The notes under the pieces were generated by a model that was given only the letters and a program-made list of their open reading frames with translations, did not search any database and was not told where the DNA came from. Positions 49,927 to 60,120 of a DNA stretch of 64,000 bases are shown here, piece after piece (within the stretch, counting starts at the first letter, position 1; the number at the start of each line of letters is the position of its first letter). Origin of the DNA: Chromatiaceae bacterium (lineage in GTDB: Bacteria > Pseudomonadota > Gammaproteobacteria > Chromatiales > Chromatiaceae); NCBI GenBank assembly GCA_013426805.1, contig JACDZG010000002.1, positions 62,001 through 126,000 of the forward strand. The letters are read 5' to 3'. The position numbers were made by a program, and so were the translations under genes.

Positions 49927-50466
49927 CTACCAGATCAAATCATCCGGCACCTGGAACTCGGCGTAAGGATCATCCGCCGCGGGCTGCTTGGCCGGTTGGT
50001 TGTGCACCAGCACCAGGCCGGCATCGCGTTCGCGTACGCGCACCGCGATCTCCGCCGGCACCAGCTCGTAGAAGGCGTCCTGACGCACCACCGCCAGGCG
50101 CCCATCCACCAGCCGCGCGTGCTGGTCCTTATTCACATAGAGCCGCTTCAGGCTGGTCCCATCGGTGAAGTGGTAGGCCAGATCGCCGCCCTCGCGCACC
50201 ACCCGATGCGTGTGGATCAACTGACGGGTTTCGTTCTCGCGGGCGCGCCGCTGCGCCTCATCCTGCCGCTGGCGATTGAGTTCACGGTCCTTGGCCGCCT
50301 TCTCGGCCCGCGCCCGCTCGGCCGCCTGGCGCACCGGATCCTCGGCCGGCGGAGTGCGTTTGCCGGTCTGCTTGACCGTCTTGCGCTTGTCGGTGCGCAC
50401 GTCTTTGATCCGCTGCTCACTGACCAGACCGGCCTTCAGCAACTGTTCCTGAAGCGAGTTACCCAC
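49927..50466 (-). CDS. DUF2058 (YaiL-like) protein
   Basis: About 179 residues. The pattern is family-typical: NSLQEQLLKAGLVSEQRIKD, a charged coiled-coil central region (RQAAERARAEKAAKDREL), then YHFTDGTSLKRLYVN and AEIAVRVRERD. It is a nucleoprotein/polysome-associated protein family of unknown function found in gammaproteobacteria. The GTG giving VGNSLQEQ was preferred because the family starts there; an upstream GTG adds five residues. Confidence 0.88.
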   Translation of the reverse strand: MGNSLQEQLLKAGLVSEQRIKDVRTDKRKTVKQTGKRTPPAEDPVRQAAERARAEKAAKDRELNRQRQDEAQRRARENETRQLIHTHRVVREGGDLAYHFTDGTSLKRLYVNKDQHARLVDGRLAVVRQDAFYELVPAEIAVRVRERDAGLVLVHNQPAKQPAADDPYAEFQVPDDLIW

Positions 50467-50711
50467 GATGCCACCACTCACTGAAGGAGGCCGACGCGGC
50501 CCCGAAGATGCAAAGCATCCAATAGCGCGGCGCGAAGCGCAAGACGAAGCCGATTTCGTAGGGTGGAACGCTGATCGCGGCCAACGCGACCATCAGGTCA
50601 TGTCGCGCATCCTGTTAGAATCCGGCGCTAGCATCATCCTCGCAACCTTGTCGGCAGCAACCCCTCACCGTCGGCATTCCGACCCACCCGCAACAGCCCG
50701 GAGCCCGCGCC

Positions 50712-51224
50712 ATGCCAAGAAATCGTATCCTATTGTCTTTTTTAATTTTTCTCCTGCCGCTGACCGCTGTCCAGGCGACCGAGATCGGCTTTGTGGACAT
50801 GCAGCAAGTCATCGAAAAGAGCAAGCTGGGGAGCAAGGTTCAGGAGCAACTGCGCAAGGAGTTCGAGCCCAAGGCCAAACCGCTCGGCGAAGAGGAACAG
50901 GCCATCAAGCAACTCCAGGCCGGCCTGGCACGAGAGGCCGCACTCATGAGCAAGGACCAACTCGCCAAGAAAGAGGCGGAAATCAAGAAGCGCATCGAAG
51001 CCTTTGAAAAGACGGCCGCGCCCTTCCAGCAGGAGTTACTCAAGGCCCAGCAAGAGCGGGGCCGCGAGGTCTTGATTCCGGCCCAGAAGGCCGTGGAGGT
51101 CGTCGCCAAACAGAAAAAGATCGGCATGGTCGTGGAACGCAGCCTCCAAGGGATCATCTACATGGACAAGTCCGCCGACATCACCGACGAGGTCATCAAA
51201 CTGATGGACGCGAACGCCAAGTGA
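50712..51224 (+). CDS. OmpH/Skp-family periplasmic chaperone-like protein
   Basis: 170-residue exported protein. The signal peptide is ILLSFLIFLLPLTAVQATE; the mature part starts EIGFVDMQQVIEKSK, the OmpH/Skp hallmark. A long charged coiled coil (residues about 45-120) and the C-terminal KIGMVVERSLQGIIYMD follow. Skp-like proteins hold unfolded outer-membrane proteins. It is not in the usual bamA-lpxD context, so it is probably a paralogue. Confidence 0.88.
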   Translation: MPRNRILLSFLIFLLPLTAVQATEIGFVDMQQVIEKSKLGSKVQEQLRKEFEPKAKPLGEEEQAIKQLQAGLAREAALMSKDQLAKKEAEIKKRIEAFEKTAAPFQQELLKAQQERGREVLIPAQKAVEVVAKQKKIGMVVERSLQGIIYMDKSADITDEVIKLMDANAK

Positions 51225-51349
51225 TCCCGCGGGGGCCTGCGTGCCGGTTCCAATGTGACCAAGGTATTTCCGCCGCGTCACCCTGCGGTAAACTAGCGGC
51301 CCACCGCCGTATCTTGCGGCGGCCATCCATGTGAAGAGGCACGGATCAA

Positions 51350-51586
51350 ATGCTTGGTGAACCCCATGACCTGCTGCACGAATTTCCGGAGTTGACGGGC
51401 AAAATTGCGAGTATGCGCGCCGCCAACCCGGTCTTCGAACACCTGATGACCGACTACGATGATCTCGACGCCCGCGTGCGCCAACTCGAGGAACTCGGCA
51501 TTCCGGTCGCCGATGAGACCATTGAAGAACTGAAAAAAGAGCGTCTGGCCCTCAAGGACCGGCTCTACACCTTTTTGCGCACCTGA
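51350..51586 (+). CDS. DUF465 (YdcH-like) small coiled-coil protein
   Basis: 78-residue helical hairpin protein. It has HDLLHEFPELTGKIASMRAA and FEHLMTDYDDLDARVRQLEE, ending KKERLALKDRLYTFLR. The signature is clear but the function is unknown. It is separated by only one base from the following hydrolase gene, so the two are cotranscribed. Confidence 0.92.
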   Translation: MLGEPHDLLHEFPELTGKIASMRAANPVFEHLMTDYDDLDARVRQLEELGIPVADETIEELKKERLALKDRLYTFLRT

Positions 51587-51587
51587 T

Positions 51588-52256
51588 ATGGACTTCCGCA
51601 TCCTCCCCGTCACCCCCTTCCAGCAGAACTGCACGCTGATCTGGTGCGAACACACGCGCCGCGCGGCGATCATCGACCCCGGCGGGGAGGCCCTGCGCAT
51701 CCTGGCCCTGCTCGAGGAACTGCAGCTCACGCCCGAACGCATCCTGTTGACCCATGGACACCTGGACCATGTCGGCGCCGCCGGGGACCTGGCCGCACGG
51801 CTCGCGCTGCCGATCATCGGCCCCCATCGCGACGACGCCTTCCTGATCCACGGACTGCCCGAACAATGCGAGATGTTCGGGATGCCGCCGGTCCGGGCCT
51901 TCGAACCGGACCAGTGGCTGACGCAGGGCGACACCGTCACGGTCGGCGAGGCAACCCTGGATGTCCTGCACTGCCCGGGGCATACCCCGGGTCATGTGGT
52001 CTTCCATCACGCCGCCGGGGGCCTTGCTCAGGTCGGTGATGTGCTCTTTCAGGGGTCGATCGGACGCACCGATTTCCCGCGCGGGAACCACCGGGATCTG
52101 ATCACATCGATCACCGAGCGCCTCTTTCCCTTGGGAGATGAGGTACGCTTCATCCCTGGGCATGGGCCCATGTCGACCTTCGGGCAGGAGCGCCGCACCA
52201 ACCCGTTTGTCGGAGCGGCCAGCCGGGGCGGCGGACGGCGGGATGCGGCGTTCTGA
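51588..52256 (+). CDS. MBL-fold hydrolase, glyoxalase II-like (YcbL type)
   Basis: 222-residue metallo-beta-lactamase-fold enzyme. The metal-binding core is LTHGHLDHVG; later ligands are in CPGHTPGH, VGDVLFQGSIGRTD and FIPGHGPMSTFG. The short length, without the glyoxalase II C-terminal helical domain, matches YcbL-type hydroxyacylglutathione hydrolases. The next gene's GTG follows the stop directly. Confidence 0.92.
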   Translation: MDFRILPVTPFQQNCTLIWCEHTRRAAIIDPGGEALRILALLEELQLTPERILLTHGHLDHVGAAGDLAARLALPIIGPHRDDAFLIHGLPEQCEMFGMPPVRAFEPDQWLTQGDTVTVGEATLDVLHCPGHTPGHVVFHHAAGGLAQVGDVLFQGSIGRTDFPRGNHRDLITSITERLFPLGDEVRFIPGHGPMSTFGQERRTNPFVGAASRGGGRRDAAF

Positions 52257-53060
52257 GTGCGCAAAGCAACCACCGAGAGTCCTGTCGGCGCGAAGGATGG
52301 GGGCCGGCGCGGTCAATGGGTTCGCGCCCAGTCGCCGCCGTCGGATCCCCCGGACGAGACTGCCGCGCCACGTCCGCCGAGAGCGCGTTTCCTGGAGCCT
52401 TACCGTCTGAGCGACGCACAACGCGAGGCACTGCTCGCGCCCTTAGTCGCGGCGGCGGTCGGCGATGCCGAGAGCCATGCGCTCTTCCTCTCCGCGATTG
52501 CCTATGATCTGGCGAAGTTCCGTCGGGTTGCGCTGAGCCTGGAACCGCAGGCCGCGCCGCCCCCAATCACTGCTCAGTCCCCGATCGAGCAGACCCGGTC
52601 TAATCCGACGTTGGATGGGATCGTCGCTGCCGCAGCCGCCTTGGCAGGGCAACTGTGCGGCCTGAGTGATACGGAACGGGCCGCGATCGGCGCCGCAATG
52701 ACTAGCAGCGACCGCTTCCGGCGCACCTATGACGATGACTATTTTGATGCCTTGCGGGAGGAACTGGAGCGGGTGAGCGTCGCCGTCGCTCGCGTGGCCG
52801 CCCACCCCACGGCCGTCTCGCCGCCTGCGCCATCGCCGCGCCCAGAGCCGATCATCACCGACATCGGTCGTCGCTTCGTCCGTCGGCTGGCGCGAACTTA
52901 CGAGCAGTGTCTTGAAACCAAACCCTCGGGCACACCCGACAGCCCGTTCACTGCCGTGCTGATGCTGTTGGCAGCAGCGGCTGGGGTGTCACTGCCGAGC
53001 GAACCGGCCGAGGTGGCCGTCGTCCTTGCCGACAAGGTCCGCGGTCCCGGTGAGGCCTGA
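52257..53060 (+). CDS. Hypothetical protein
   Basis: 267-residue frame beginning with a GTG immediately after the hydrolase stop. The N terminus is Pro/Arg-rich and disordered. The middle (RLSDAQREALLAPLVAAAVG) and the part around RFRRTYDDDYFDALREELE are helical. The C-terminal segment has GRRFVRRLARTYEQCLETKP, then an Ala-rich helix. No family recognised, no signal peptide or membrane segment. Unbroken length and tight spacing support a real gene. It converges with the hemerythrin gene, one base between stops. Confidence 0.65.
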   Translation: MRKATTESPVGAKDGGRRGQWVRAQSPPSDPPDETAAPRPPRARFLEPYRLSDAQREALLAPLVAAAVGDAESHALFLSAIAYDLAKFRRVALSLEPQAAPPPITAQSPIEQTRSNPTLDGIVAAAAALAGQLCGLSDTERAAIGAAMTSSDRFRRTYDDDYFDALREELERVSVAVARVAAHPTAVSPPAPSPRPEPIITDIGRRFVRRLARTYEQCLETKPSGTPDSPFTAVLMLLAAAAGVSLPSEPAEVAVVLADKVRGPGEA

Positions 53061-53061
53061 G

Positions 53062-53505
53062 TTAGGCACGCACGTCGTTGAACATGCCGATTTCGACGAG
53101 TTTGGGGAAGAGGACCCGCTCTTCGCTATCGATACGTTGCGCGACCAGGTCGAACACCTCGTGGGTCTCGGCCAGAAACTCGCTGCTGAAGTTGAAGTCG
53201 CAGGTCTTCAGCCAGCGCGTGTAGTAGTCGTCGAACGTCTGGCGCAACGGCCGCTCACCGCTGATGAACCCCCAGGCGATGGACTTGACCTTCGGGTCGT
53301 CGTGGATCAGCAGGCTGGGGTAAATCCCGCGATCCTCTTCGGCCAAGTGTCTGCGCACGCGCTCGCCCAAGTCGCACAACAACTCATATGCGGTCTTAGC
53401 GTTGGGGCGTATCCGCAGTTGCTCCATGGTGAGAATCGAGCGCAGGTCATCGATCGTCTGGCGCAACTCCGAGTGGGTGCTACGGTAACCGTCTAAGGTG
53501 TACAT
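53062..53505 (-). CDS. Hemerythrin HHE cation-binding domain protein
   Basis: 147-residue four-helix protein. Candidate di-iron ligands are in STHSELRQTIDD, VRRHLAEEDRGIYPSL, ETHEVFDLVAQRI and SEERVLFPKL. This class (DUF/HHE type) binds a di-iron centre and is linked to oxygen or nitric oxide sensing or repair of iron centres. The gene is monocistronic; its promoter lies in the 590-base region to the right, next to the iteron-like array. Confidence 0.85.
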   Translation of the reverse strand: MYTLDGYRSTHSELRQTIDDLRSILTMEQLRIRPNAKTAYELLCDLGERVRRHLAEEDRGIYPSLLIHDDPKVKSIAWGFISGERPLRQTFDDYYTRWLKTCDFNFSSEFLAETHEVFDLVAQRIDSEERVLFPKLVEIGMFNDVRA

Positions 53506-54097
53506 GAATTGTCCTCTTCGTTGTTAGTTGACCCGCGCCGCCGGAAGTGAAAACCTTCAGTGACGTGTCGTGTTCGACCCTCGTTGGCGTCGTGGCGACG
53601 CCTATCCGTATCTACGGGTATTCCCTAAGATCCAACCCTGATACGGGTGAGCTGAATTGCTGCAATGCATCAATGTCCAACGATTGCTGCATTGCATCAA
53701 TTACTCTCGATTGCCTCATGATACCATCACAGCGGATCGTGCATTGCAGCAATATCGCCGAATGCTGCATTGCAGCATTACCAGATAATTGCTGCATTGC
53801 GTCATTCCTTGTTCTCTCCGCTGAAGCAATGCTTCCCTATAAGTTATGGTTTAACTCAAAACCAGCGCCGTGTCAAAACTCATTTCATTTGGGTCAGATT
53901 CACGCGATTCGCGAGCCCGGTGGAGTCGTTGCGCGCCAGGCGGTCTACCGACCACGAAAAATAACATCATAGGGTTACGTGATAAACCTGTGTAGGCAAT
54001 TAAAGATACTCCGCAAAGCCTTAATAACGAGCAATCGGCGCCGCGACATGAGCGAATCCCGCGACGACGGGGGCTCGGCCCGGCCGCCGCTGCACTG
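53506..54097. other. Intergenic region with iteron-like array
   Basis: 592 bases between the hemerythrin gene and the HD-GYP regulator gene. The central 160 bases are a phased array of TGCTGCATTGCAGCA-type units (listed separately). The right third is less GC-rich than the surroundings. Short open frames on both strands are repeat-driven (runs of MQQ or CCIA) and lack coding signs. Confidence 0.65.
53655..53812. repeat. Six-unit 26-27 bp phased array with TGCTGCATTGCAGCA core
   Basis: Units start at about 53655, 53682, 53709, 53735, 53761 and 53787. Their cores are ATTGCTGCAATGCATCAAT, ATTGCTGCATTGCATCAAT, a degenerate ATTGCCTCATGAT, CGTGCATTGCAGCAAT, AATGCTGCATTGCAGCATT and ATTGCTGCATTGCGTCATT. 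Each core is a near-palindrome. A 26-27 bp period is about 2.5 helical turns, so alternate units face opposite sides. Period changes between 27 and 26 rule out coding repeats. It could be a multi-site operator or an iteron-type binding array. Confidence 0.7.
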
Positions 54098-55117
54098 TCA
54101 GACGGGCAGGTGTTGGGACCAGGCGAGGACGTCGCCGTCCCGTGCCTCCCATTGGCTCCTGAGGCTGAGGATTTCCGGCAGGATAGCGATGAACAGACGC
54201 GCCAACCGCGGGTCGAAATGGTGCCCGGCGCCTGCTGTCAGATTTGCGACGATCCGGTCGATCGACCAACAGTCCTTGTAGGCACGCTTCATCGACAAGG
54301 CATCGAATACGTCCGCCAGGGCGACGATGCGGGCCGACTCGGGAGTTTCACTGCCGACCAGACCCTGCGGATAACCACCGCCGTCCCAGCGCTCGTGGTG
54401 ACCGAGCGCCACCTCGGCGGCCAATTGAAAAACCGGTGCGTGGCTGCGACTCAGGATCTGGTGACCGATCAGGGTATGGGTTCTCATGATGTCCCATTCG
54501 CCGGCATCCAGTTTTCCCGGCTTCTTCAGGATCGCCGCGGGAATACCGATTTTGCCCGTATCGTGCATTGGCGCGGCCAGCTCGAGCAGGTCACAGCGCT
54601 CCGGCTCCCAGCCCGCGGCCCTGGCCAGCGCGCGGCTATAGGCAGCCATTCGCCAAATGTGCACACCCGTATCGGAATCATTGAAATGGCCGGCAGCACC
54701 GAGCATATAGACGGCATCGCGATATGCTTCTTCGAGTCGACTCGCGTGAACCAGTGAGAGATGTGCGCGGACCCGCGCTTTGACGATCGACGGGCGGACC
54801 GGTTTGGTGATGTAATCAATGCCGCCGGCATCGAAACCAGCCTGTTCATCGACCTCCCGCGCCTGGCCCGTGACGAAGATCACCGGAATGTCCGCGGTCG
54901 CGGCTGTCGCCTTGATCCGGCGGCACACGGTATAGCCGTCCAGGTCCGGCAATTGTACGTCGAGCAGGATCAGCGCGGGCTGGTGTTTCGCGACCGCCGC
55001 GAGGCAATCCGCTCCGCTGCGCGCAAACACCAGCGTATAGGTGTCTTTCAGGGTTTCGCGCAATAAGGCCAGATTGGTGGGCTCGTCATCCACGCAGAGG
55101 ATGGGTCTAATCGACAT
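54098..55117 (-). CDS. Response regulator with HD-GYP output domain
   Basis: 339-residue two-domain protein. The receiver (ILCVDDEPTNLALLRETL, phospho-acceptor Asp in ALILLDVQLPDLDG, Lys in YITKPV) covers about residues 4-125. The HD-GYP domain covers about 155-330 (MHDTGKIGIPAAILKKPG, GHHERWDGGGYPQGL), a predicted cyclic di-GMP phosphodiesterase. The ATG used has GGAG eight bases upstream; the longer frame start lacks one. It lies 84 bases downstream of the hybrid kinase gene on the same strand, so it is its likely partner. Confidence 0.92.
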   Translation of the reverse strand: MSIRPILCVDDEPTNLALLRETLKDTYTLVFARSGADCLAAVAKHQPALILLDVQLPDLDGYTVCRRIKATAATADIPVIFVTGQAREVDEQAGFDAGGIDYITKPVRPSIVKARVRAHLSLVHASRLEEAYRDAVYMLGAAGHFNDSDTGVHIWRMAAYSRALARAAGWEPERCDLLELAAPMHDTGKIGIPAAILKKPGKLDAGEWDIMRTHTLIGHQILSRSHAPVFQLAAEVALGHHERWDGGGYPQGLVGSETPESARIVALADVFDALSMKRAYKDCWSIDRIVANLTAGAGHHFDPRLARLFIAILPEILSLRSQWEARDGDVLAWSQHLPV

Positions 55118-55201
55118 GGTGACGCTCCGGCGGATTGAGAAATCGTTCACTAATAAGCGAAACAAGTCCATTAGGGAACATTTGTACGTCTGGGTCGTTG
55201 T

Positions 55202-58200
55202 TCAATATATTTCGGATGCGTTATCAAGAGGAATCCCCAGTTCGTGCGCCACCCGCAGTACCTCCGCCTCCGCGGCGCGGAAGTCGAATCCGTCGACGCA
55301 CGCGCGCACGCCGCGCAGCGGATCGCCCGGCAGCGCTTTAGTCAACTCGGCGAGACTGGCCTCGGCCGGATCCGGGTTGTCGGCATCGAGCGCTCGCAAC
55401 AATGCCTGCAACAATCGACTCACCGTATCGACAGCGATGACGGCGGGGCTCGGGGCGGCGACCTCGACAGGGTCACCGGCGACCTGCCCGATTGCGTCAA
55501 CCGCGGCGTCGAGCGTGTCCTGGAGTCCGGCCCAATCCTCCATGGACGCCCGCTCCGACTTGAGATCCTGCTCGATCACCGCGGCACGGCCCGCCACCTC
55601 GCTCAGCGCCAGGGTCCCCGCGACACCCTTCAATTTATGGGCCAGACCGGCGCCCGCGGTCCAATCGCCGCGGGTAATCAGGTCCCGCAAGTCATACCCC
55701 GCCGTGCGGTACGACTCGGCGAACCGCCGCAACAACCGATGATAGACCCTGACATCGCCAAAGTTACCGCGTCCCCGCGTGAGGTCGAGCACCCCGACCG
55801 GACCGGCGGTCAGGGTGACCGCGGCGGCCGCCGCGGGTTCATCGATCGGCGCGCCCGCTGCGCCGTCAGGCGCCGATTGGCCAGCCGAACGCCCATCGGC
55901 GGATGGTTGCGCACCATCATCCGCTGCATCATTGGCCAGGGACAGCCTACGCGCCGTTCCCTGGGGTGTCGGCGACAACCAGTTCAGCAGAGTCGCGTAG
56001 AGCGTCGCAGGATCGACCGGTTTGGCGATAAAGTCGTTCATGCCCGCCGCCAGGCAACGCTCGCGGTCCTCGGCGAAGGCGTTGGCGGTCATGGCCAGGA
56101 TCGGCAGCGTCTTCCCGGCCGGCACGGCCCGAATCGCCCGCGTCGCCGTCAGACCGTCCATCAGCGGCATCTGCATGTCCATTAGGATCAGGGCATAGGT
56201 CCCGCTCTGAACCATGGTGAGCGCCTCGGCGCCGTTGTTGGCAATCGCCACCTCCAGACCGACGGCCCGCAGCAATTCCCGACCCACTTCCTGGTTGATC
56301 AAGTCGTCTTCGGCCAGGAGCACCGCGGTCCCGCGCTGGGTCGCGGACAAGGCCGCGGCGGCGGCGCGCATCAGGCTCATTGGGGGCTCGACCGGTGCGG
56401 TCCCCGCCAAAATCCGGCTCAGCGCGTCATGCAAATCGGACGGCGTGACCGGCTTGACCAATACGGACGCGAAACCGGCCTCCCGTGCGCTGTCGCGCAG
56501 GTTCGCATCGTCATACGCCGTGACCAGCAGCAGTGAGATGGGCAACTGGTCCGGCGACAGGCTGGTGATGCGCCGTGCGGTCTCGATGCCGTCCATTCCC
56601 GGCATCCGCCAGTCCAGCATAATCAGATCATAGTGTGCCGCCTGAGCCTGAATTTCATCGAGTGCGGCCTCACCGGAGTCCACCGCCGTCACCTCGACCC
56701 CCCAGGCGGACAGGATGGCCGCCAGCACCTCCCGCGCCTCGGCCTGGTCATCCACCACCAACGCCTGCCAGCCCCGCAGCGCGACTGGCCGCAGCGGATG
56801 ATGGATCGCCTCCGTCATCTTGCCGAGCCGGGCGGTGAACCAGAAGGTGCTGCCCACGCCGAGCCGGCTGTCGACGCCCACCTCCCCCCCCATCAACCGG
56901 GCCAGTCGACGGTTGATGGTCAGACCCAGGCCGGTGCCGCCGAAACGGCGCGTGATGGACGGGTCGGCCTGCTCGAACGCCTCGAACAGTCGATCGAGAT
57001 GTTCGGGGGCGATACCGATGCCCGTATCCTGGACCTCGAAGCGAAACACGCGATCCGTCGGGCCATCTTCCATCACCCGCACCCGCAACTGGATCACGCC
57101 CCGCTCGGTGAATTTGACCGCATTCCCCAGAAAGTTCAACAGGATCTGGGCCAGACGGGTCGGATCGCCGCGTAGCGGTGGTGCTCCGGCCAGGGCCGGG
57201 TCCAAATCCACGACCAGTTCCAACCGGCGGGCGAAGGCTTTCTCGCCAACCAGTGCGCAGACGTGCCGGATCACGGCCTCCAGATCGACCGCGGTCTCTT
57301 CCAGGACCAGCCGCTGTTCTTCGATCTTCGCGAGATCCAGAATGTCGTCGATGATCTGCAATAGGTGCCGGGATGCGTTGGTGATCTTGCCCAGCTGTTC
57401 CCGATGAGCGGGATCGGGGTCCATGTTCTGCAGCAGATGCGTCAGTCCGATGATGGCGTTCATCGGCGTGCGGATTTCATGACTCATATTGGCCAGGAAC
57501 TGGGATTTGGCACGCGTCGCCACTTCCGCGGCTTCCTTGGCTTGACGCAGGCGCTCATAGGCGTCGCGTTCGGCGGTGATGTCTTCAATGATCGCCAGCG
57601 CAGTCGTCGCGGCGGCGTCGTGATCGAGTTTGCGTCCCCGCAGCCGCGCCCAGAACAGGGTACCGTCCTGCTTGACGAACCGGACCTCCTGGATCAACAT
57701 TTCCCCGTGGGCTAATTGCTCATAAATCTCCTTGCCAACCGCGATATAACTGGCCTCATCCGGATACCAGATACGGGTCGGTGACCCGTCGAGTGCGCCT
57801 GATGCACAACCAAAGATTTCTTCCAGTCTGCGGTTGCAGCGGCTGATCACGTGATCGCGCGTCAGCACGATGCCAACGCTCGCCGAATCGAAAATCGCGC
57901 GCAATTCCTCGTTGGTCGCGCCCAGCTCGGCGGTCCGCTGGACGACCCGCGTCTCCAACTCGGTATTGAGTGACCGGATCTCACGCTCCACCTGCTTGGG
58001 CTGTGTGATGTCGCGCAGGAAGGCCAGGAAGGTTCGGGACTGCGCATCGGGCATGGTGCTGACCTCCACATCGATGATGCGGCCGTCACGGGTGCGATGC
58101 TGCGTCTCGAAGCGATCGAAACCCTGTACGAAGATATGCGCGTTATGCGTGTCCACCGCGGCGGAGTCATGCGTGAGGTCCAGGTCGGTAATGCGCATGG

Positions 58201-60040
58201 CGAGTAATTCATCGCGTGAATAGCCGCTCATCCGCACCGCCGCCGCATTGACATCCAGGAGTTGTCCCGAGGCGATATCGACCAGCCAGAACCCGTCGCT
58301 CGTCGTGTCGAGCATCCGGGTATAGCGGTCGGAGGCTTCCTGCAATTCCTGTTCGGCCTGTCGGCGCTGCTGTTCCCGATCGAGTGCATCCAGCGCGAAC
58401 GACAGATTCGCGGCCGCCTGCTTCAGCAAGGCGACCTCCTCGTTACCAAACAGGCCCGGCTGTCGCGCATACAGGGTCAGGGCGCCGCCAACCCGGCCGG
58501 CGGAGTGGATCGGCAGGCTGACCGAGGCCGCCCAACCCGCCCGCTGCCCCGCCTGCTGCCAAGGCAGGGTACTCGCATTGGAGAGGAAATCCGCACAGAC
58601 TACGACGCGATCCTCGCGCGTCGCCGTGCCGGTCGGACCCCGGCCTTCCGGACGATCATCCGCATACACGACAATGCTATCCAGATAACCCGTGTCATCA
58701 CCGGAGGACGCCACCGGCACGATGCGGTGCGTCTGCACATCGACCCAGCCGATCCAGGCCATGGCGAACCGACTGGTATCGACGAGGATCGAACAGATCA
58801 ACGAAAAGAGCTGATCGCGCGTCGTGCTGCGCAACAAGGTTTGATTCACCTGGCCGAGCGCTGCATAGAGGCGACTGAGACGCTCGATCTCCTGTTCGCG
58901 CGCGCGGCGGAACGCGATCTCAGCCGATGATGCTTGGGCGGCAGCGCGATAACGCGCCTTCTCCTGACGCTGCCGGAGTCCCACAGCGATCAGAATGAGG
59001 GCGCCAAGCCCGCTCAGCAGCAGGGTCAGAGTCAGATTCACATGCTGTCGGCCGGCGGCGAAGGCCTCGGCACTGCCCATCTTGGAGATCAGAAACCAGG
59101 TCGACTCCGGCACCGGTCGGACTGCCGCGACGACCTCGACCCCCCGGTAATCCCGCCCCGTCAGGGCGCCCGTCGCCCCGCTCACTGCCCTGACCGCCGG
59201 CAGCTCGGTCTGACGCAGCGGTGCGCGCCGCACGAGCGCGGCGTCGGCCTGATGCCGAAAGGGGCTCAGGGCCAGCACGTCGTCGCCGTCGCGGCGGACC
59301 AGCAGGCTTTCCGCACTGACACTGGGGGTCGGCCAACCGCTCAGCAGCGGATAAAGTGACTCGCGGGCATCGATGCGCAACTCGATCGCGCCGAGCGGCC
59401 GGGCGTCCCGATCCGCATCCCCGAACACCTCCTCGAACACGGGGGCGATGACACTCAAATGAGGGAATGGACAGGCTGGACTGGTGTGCAAGTCGGTCAG
59501 CACCGGCTGCCGAATCCGCAGCGCCAACGCCAGCGCGGCACCCTCCGCGCCCGGGTCGGAGCAGTCGGCACCGGTCAGGTTCAACGCGACCCGTCCGTCC
59601 GGGTCCAACAGCACCACATCCTGATAGCCATAACGCCGCTGCAGCCCCCGCAAGTGGGTCAGCAGCGATTCGGTCATGGCGTCATCCGACGCGACACGCC
59701 AGCGGGCGATGGCGGCGCTCAGCAGCTTGCTGTCCGTCAGTACCCCGGCGTCGGCGAGCCGCTCCGCACGCCAGGCGACAATCCGCTGGACGGTCAAGGC
59801 ACCGATGGTGGCGAGGTCGCGGTCGACCGCTTCCCGCAGATGCTGCATCTGCGATCGATGGAACAGGGTTGCGCCGACTCCTAACGCCAGGCCCAACACG
59901 ACCGACCCGGCGAACCACAAGCGTCGTGCAGATCGGGCAGAGGGCATCTTTGAGGTCTTGCGGATCAACACGATTGGCGGAATGCTACCCGGCAACGACT
60001 GCACCTGCAAATGCTGCAAAATCCGGTCGATCCCGCCCAT
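55202..60040 (-). CDS. Hybrid sensor histidine kinase (CHASE-like sensor, GAF, PAS, PAS, HisKA, HATPase, REC, REC, HPt)
   Basis: About 1612-residue membrane sensor. TM1 is near residues 41-62, a periplasmic sensor of about 270 residues follows, and TM2 is near 333-355 ([20 protein letters not shown]). GAF spans about 395-560. Two PAS domains follow ([20 protein letters not shown] and [20 protein letters not shown]). The H-box is [19 protein letters not shown] near residue 850, with ATPase motifs [29 protein letters not shown] and GGTGLGLTI. Two receivers follow ([14 protein letters not shown] and [13 protein letters not shown]), and an HPt domain with [14 protein letters not shown] full His-Asp-His-Asp relay is therefore present. 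A start 31 codons later would remove the polar N-terminal tail. Confidence 0.92.
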   Translation of the reverse strand: MGGIDRILQHLQVQSLPGSIPPIVLIRKTSKMPSARSARRLWFAGSVVLGLALGVGATLFHRSQMQHLREAVDRDLATIGALTVQRIVAWRAERLADAGVLTDSKLLSAAIARWRVASDDAMTESLLTHLRGLQRRYGYQDVVLLDPDGRVALNLTGADCSDPGAEGAALALALRIRQPVLTDLHTSPACPFPHLSVIAPVFEEVFGDADRDARPLGAIELRIDARESLYPLLSGWPTPSVSAESLLVRRDGDDVLALSPFRHQADAALVRRAPLRQTELPAVRAVSGATGALTGRDYRGVEVVAAVRPVPESTWFLISKMGSAEAFAAGRQHVNLTLTLLLSGLGALILIAVGLRQRQEKARYRAAAQASSAEIAFRRAREQEIERLSRLYAALGQVNQTLLRSTTRDQLFSLICSILVDTSRFAMAWIGWVDVQTHRIVPVASSGDDTGYLDSIVVYADDRPEGRGPTGTATREDRVVVCADFLSNASTLPWQQAGQRAGWAASVSLPIHSAGRVGGALTLYARQPGLFGNEEVALLKQAAANLSFALDALDREQQRRQAEQELQEASDRYTRMLDTTSDGFWLVDIASGQLLDVNAAAVRMSGYSRDELLAMRITDLDLTHDSAAVDTHNAHIFVQGFDRFETQHRTRDGRIIDVEVSTMPDAQSRTFLAFLRDITQPKQVEREIRSLNTELETRVVQRTAELGATNEELRAIFDSASVGIVLTRDHVISRCNRRLEEIFGCASGALDGSPTRIWYPDEASYIAVGKEIYEQLAHGEMLIQEVRFVKQDGTLFWARLRGRKLDHDAAATTALAIIEDITAERDAYERLRQAKEAAEVATRAKSQFLANMSHEIRTPMNAIIGLTHLLQNMDPDPAHREQLGKITNASRHLLQIIDDILDLAKIEEQRLVLEETAVDLEAVIRHVCALVGEKAFARRLELVVDLDPALAGAPPLRGDPTRLAQILLNFLGNAVKFTERGVIQLRVRVMEDGPTDRVFRFEVQDTGIGIAPEHLDRLFEAFEQADPSITRRFGGTGLGLTINRRLARLMGGEVGVDSRLGVGSTFWFTARLGKMTEAIHHPLRPVALRGWQALVVDDQAEAREVLAAILSAWGVEVTAVDSGEAALDEIQAQAAHYDLIMLDWRMPGMDGIETARRITSLSPDQLPISLLLVTAYDDANLRDSAREAGFASVLVKPVTPSDLHDALSRILAGTAPVEPPMSLMRAAAAALSATQRGTAVLLAEDDLINQEVGRELLRAVGLEVAIANNGAEALTMVQSGTYALILMDMQMPLMDGLTATRAIRAVPAGKTLPILAMTANAFAEDRERCLAAGMNDFIAKPVDPATLYATLLNWLSPTPQGTARRLSLANDAADDGAQPSADGRSAGQSAPDGAAGAPIDEPAAAAAVTLTAGPVGVLDLTRGRGNFGDVRVYHRLLRRFAESYRTAGYDLRDLITRGDWTAGAGLAHKLKGVAGTLALSEVAGRAAVIEQDLKSERASMEDWAGLQDTLDAAVDAIGQVAGDPVEVAAPSPAVIAVDTVSRLLQALLRALDADNPDPAEASLAELTKALPGDPLRGVRACVDGFDFRAAEAEVLRVAHELGIPLDNASEIY

Positions 60041-60120
60041 TTTCTCACGGGTAACCCGAACGCCGTGTGGCTGCTCGGGTACAATGACCGGTCACGGGAA
60101 GCTACGCGGATTGATTGCTG

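Noticed and set aside
53655-53812. Possible CRISPR array
   Set aside because: Units are 26-27 bp head to tail with no unique spacers, and no cas gene is nearby.
53547-53972. 141-codon plus-strand frame with repeated CCIA motifs
   Set aside because: The repeats come from the palindromic array whose 26/27-bp period shifts the frame; no ribosome-binding site and no homology recognised.
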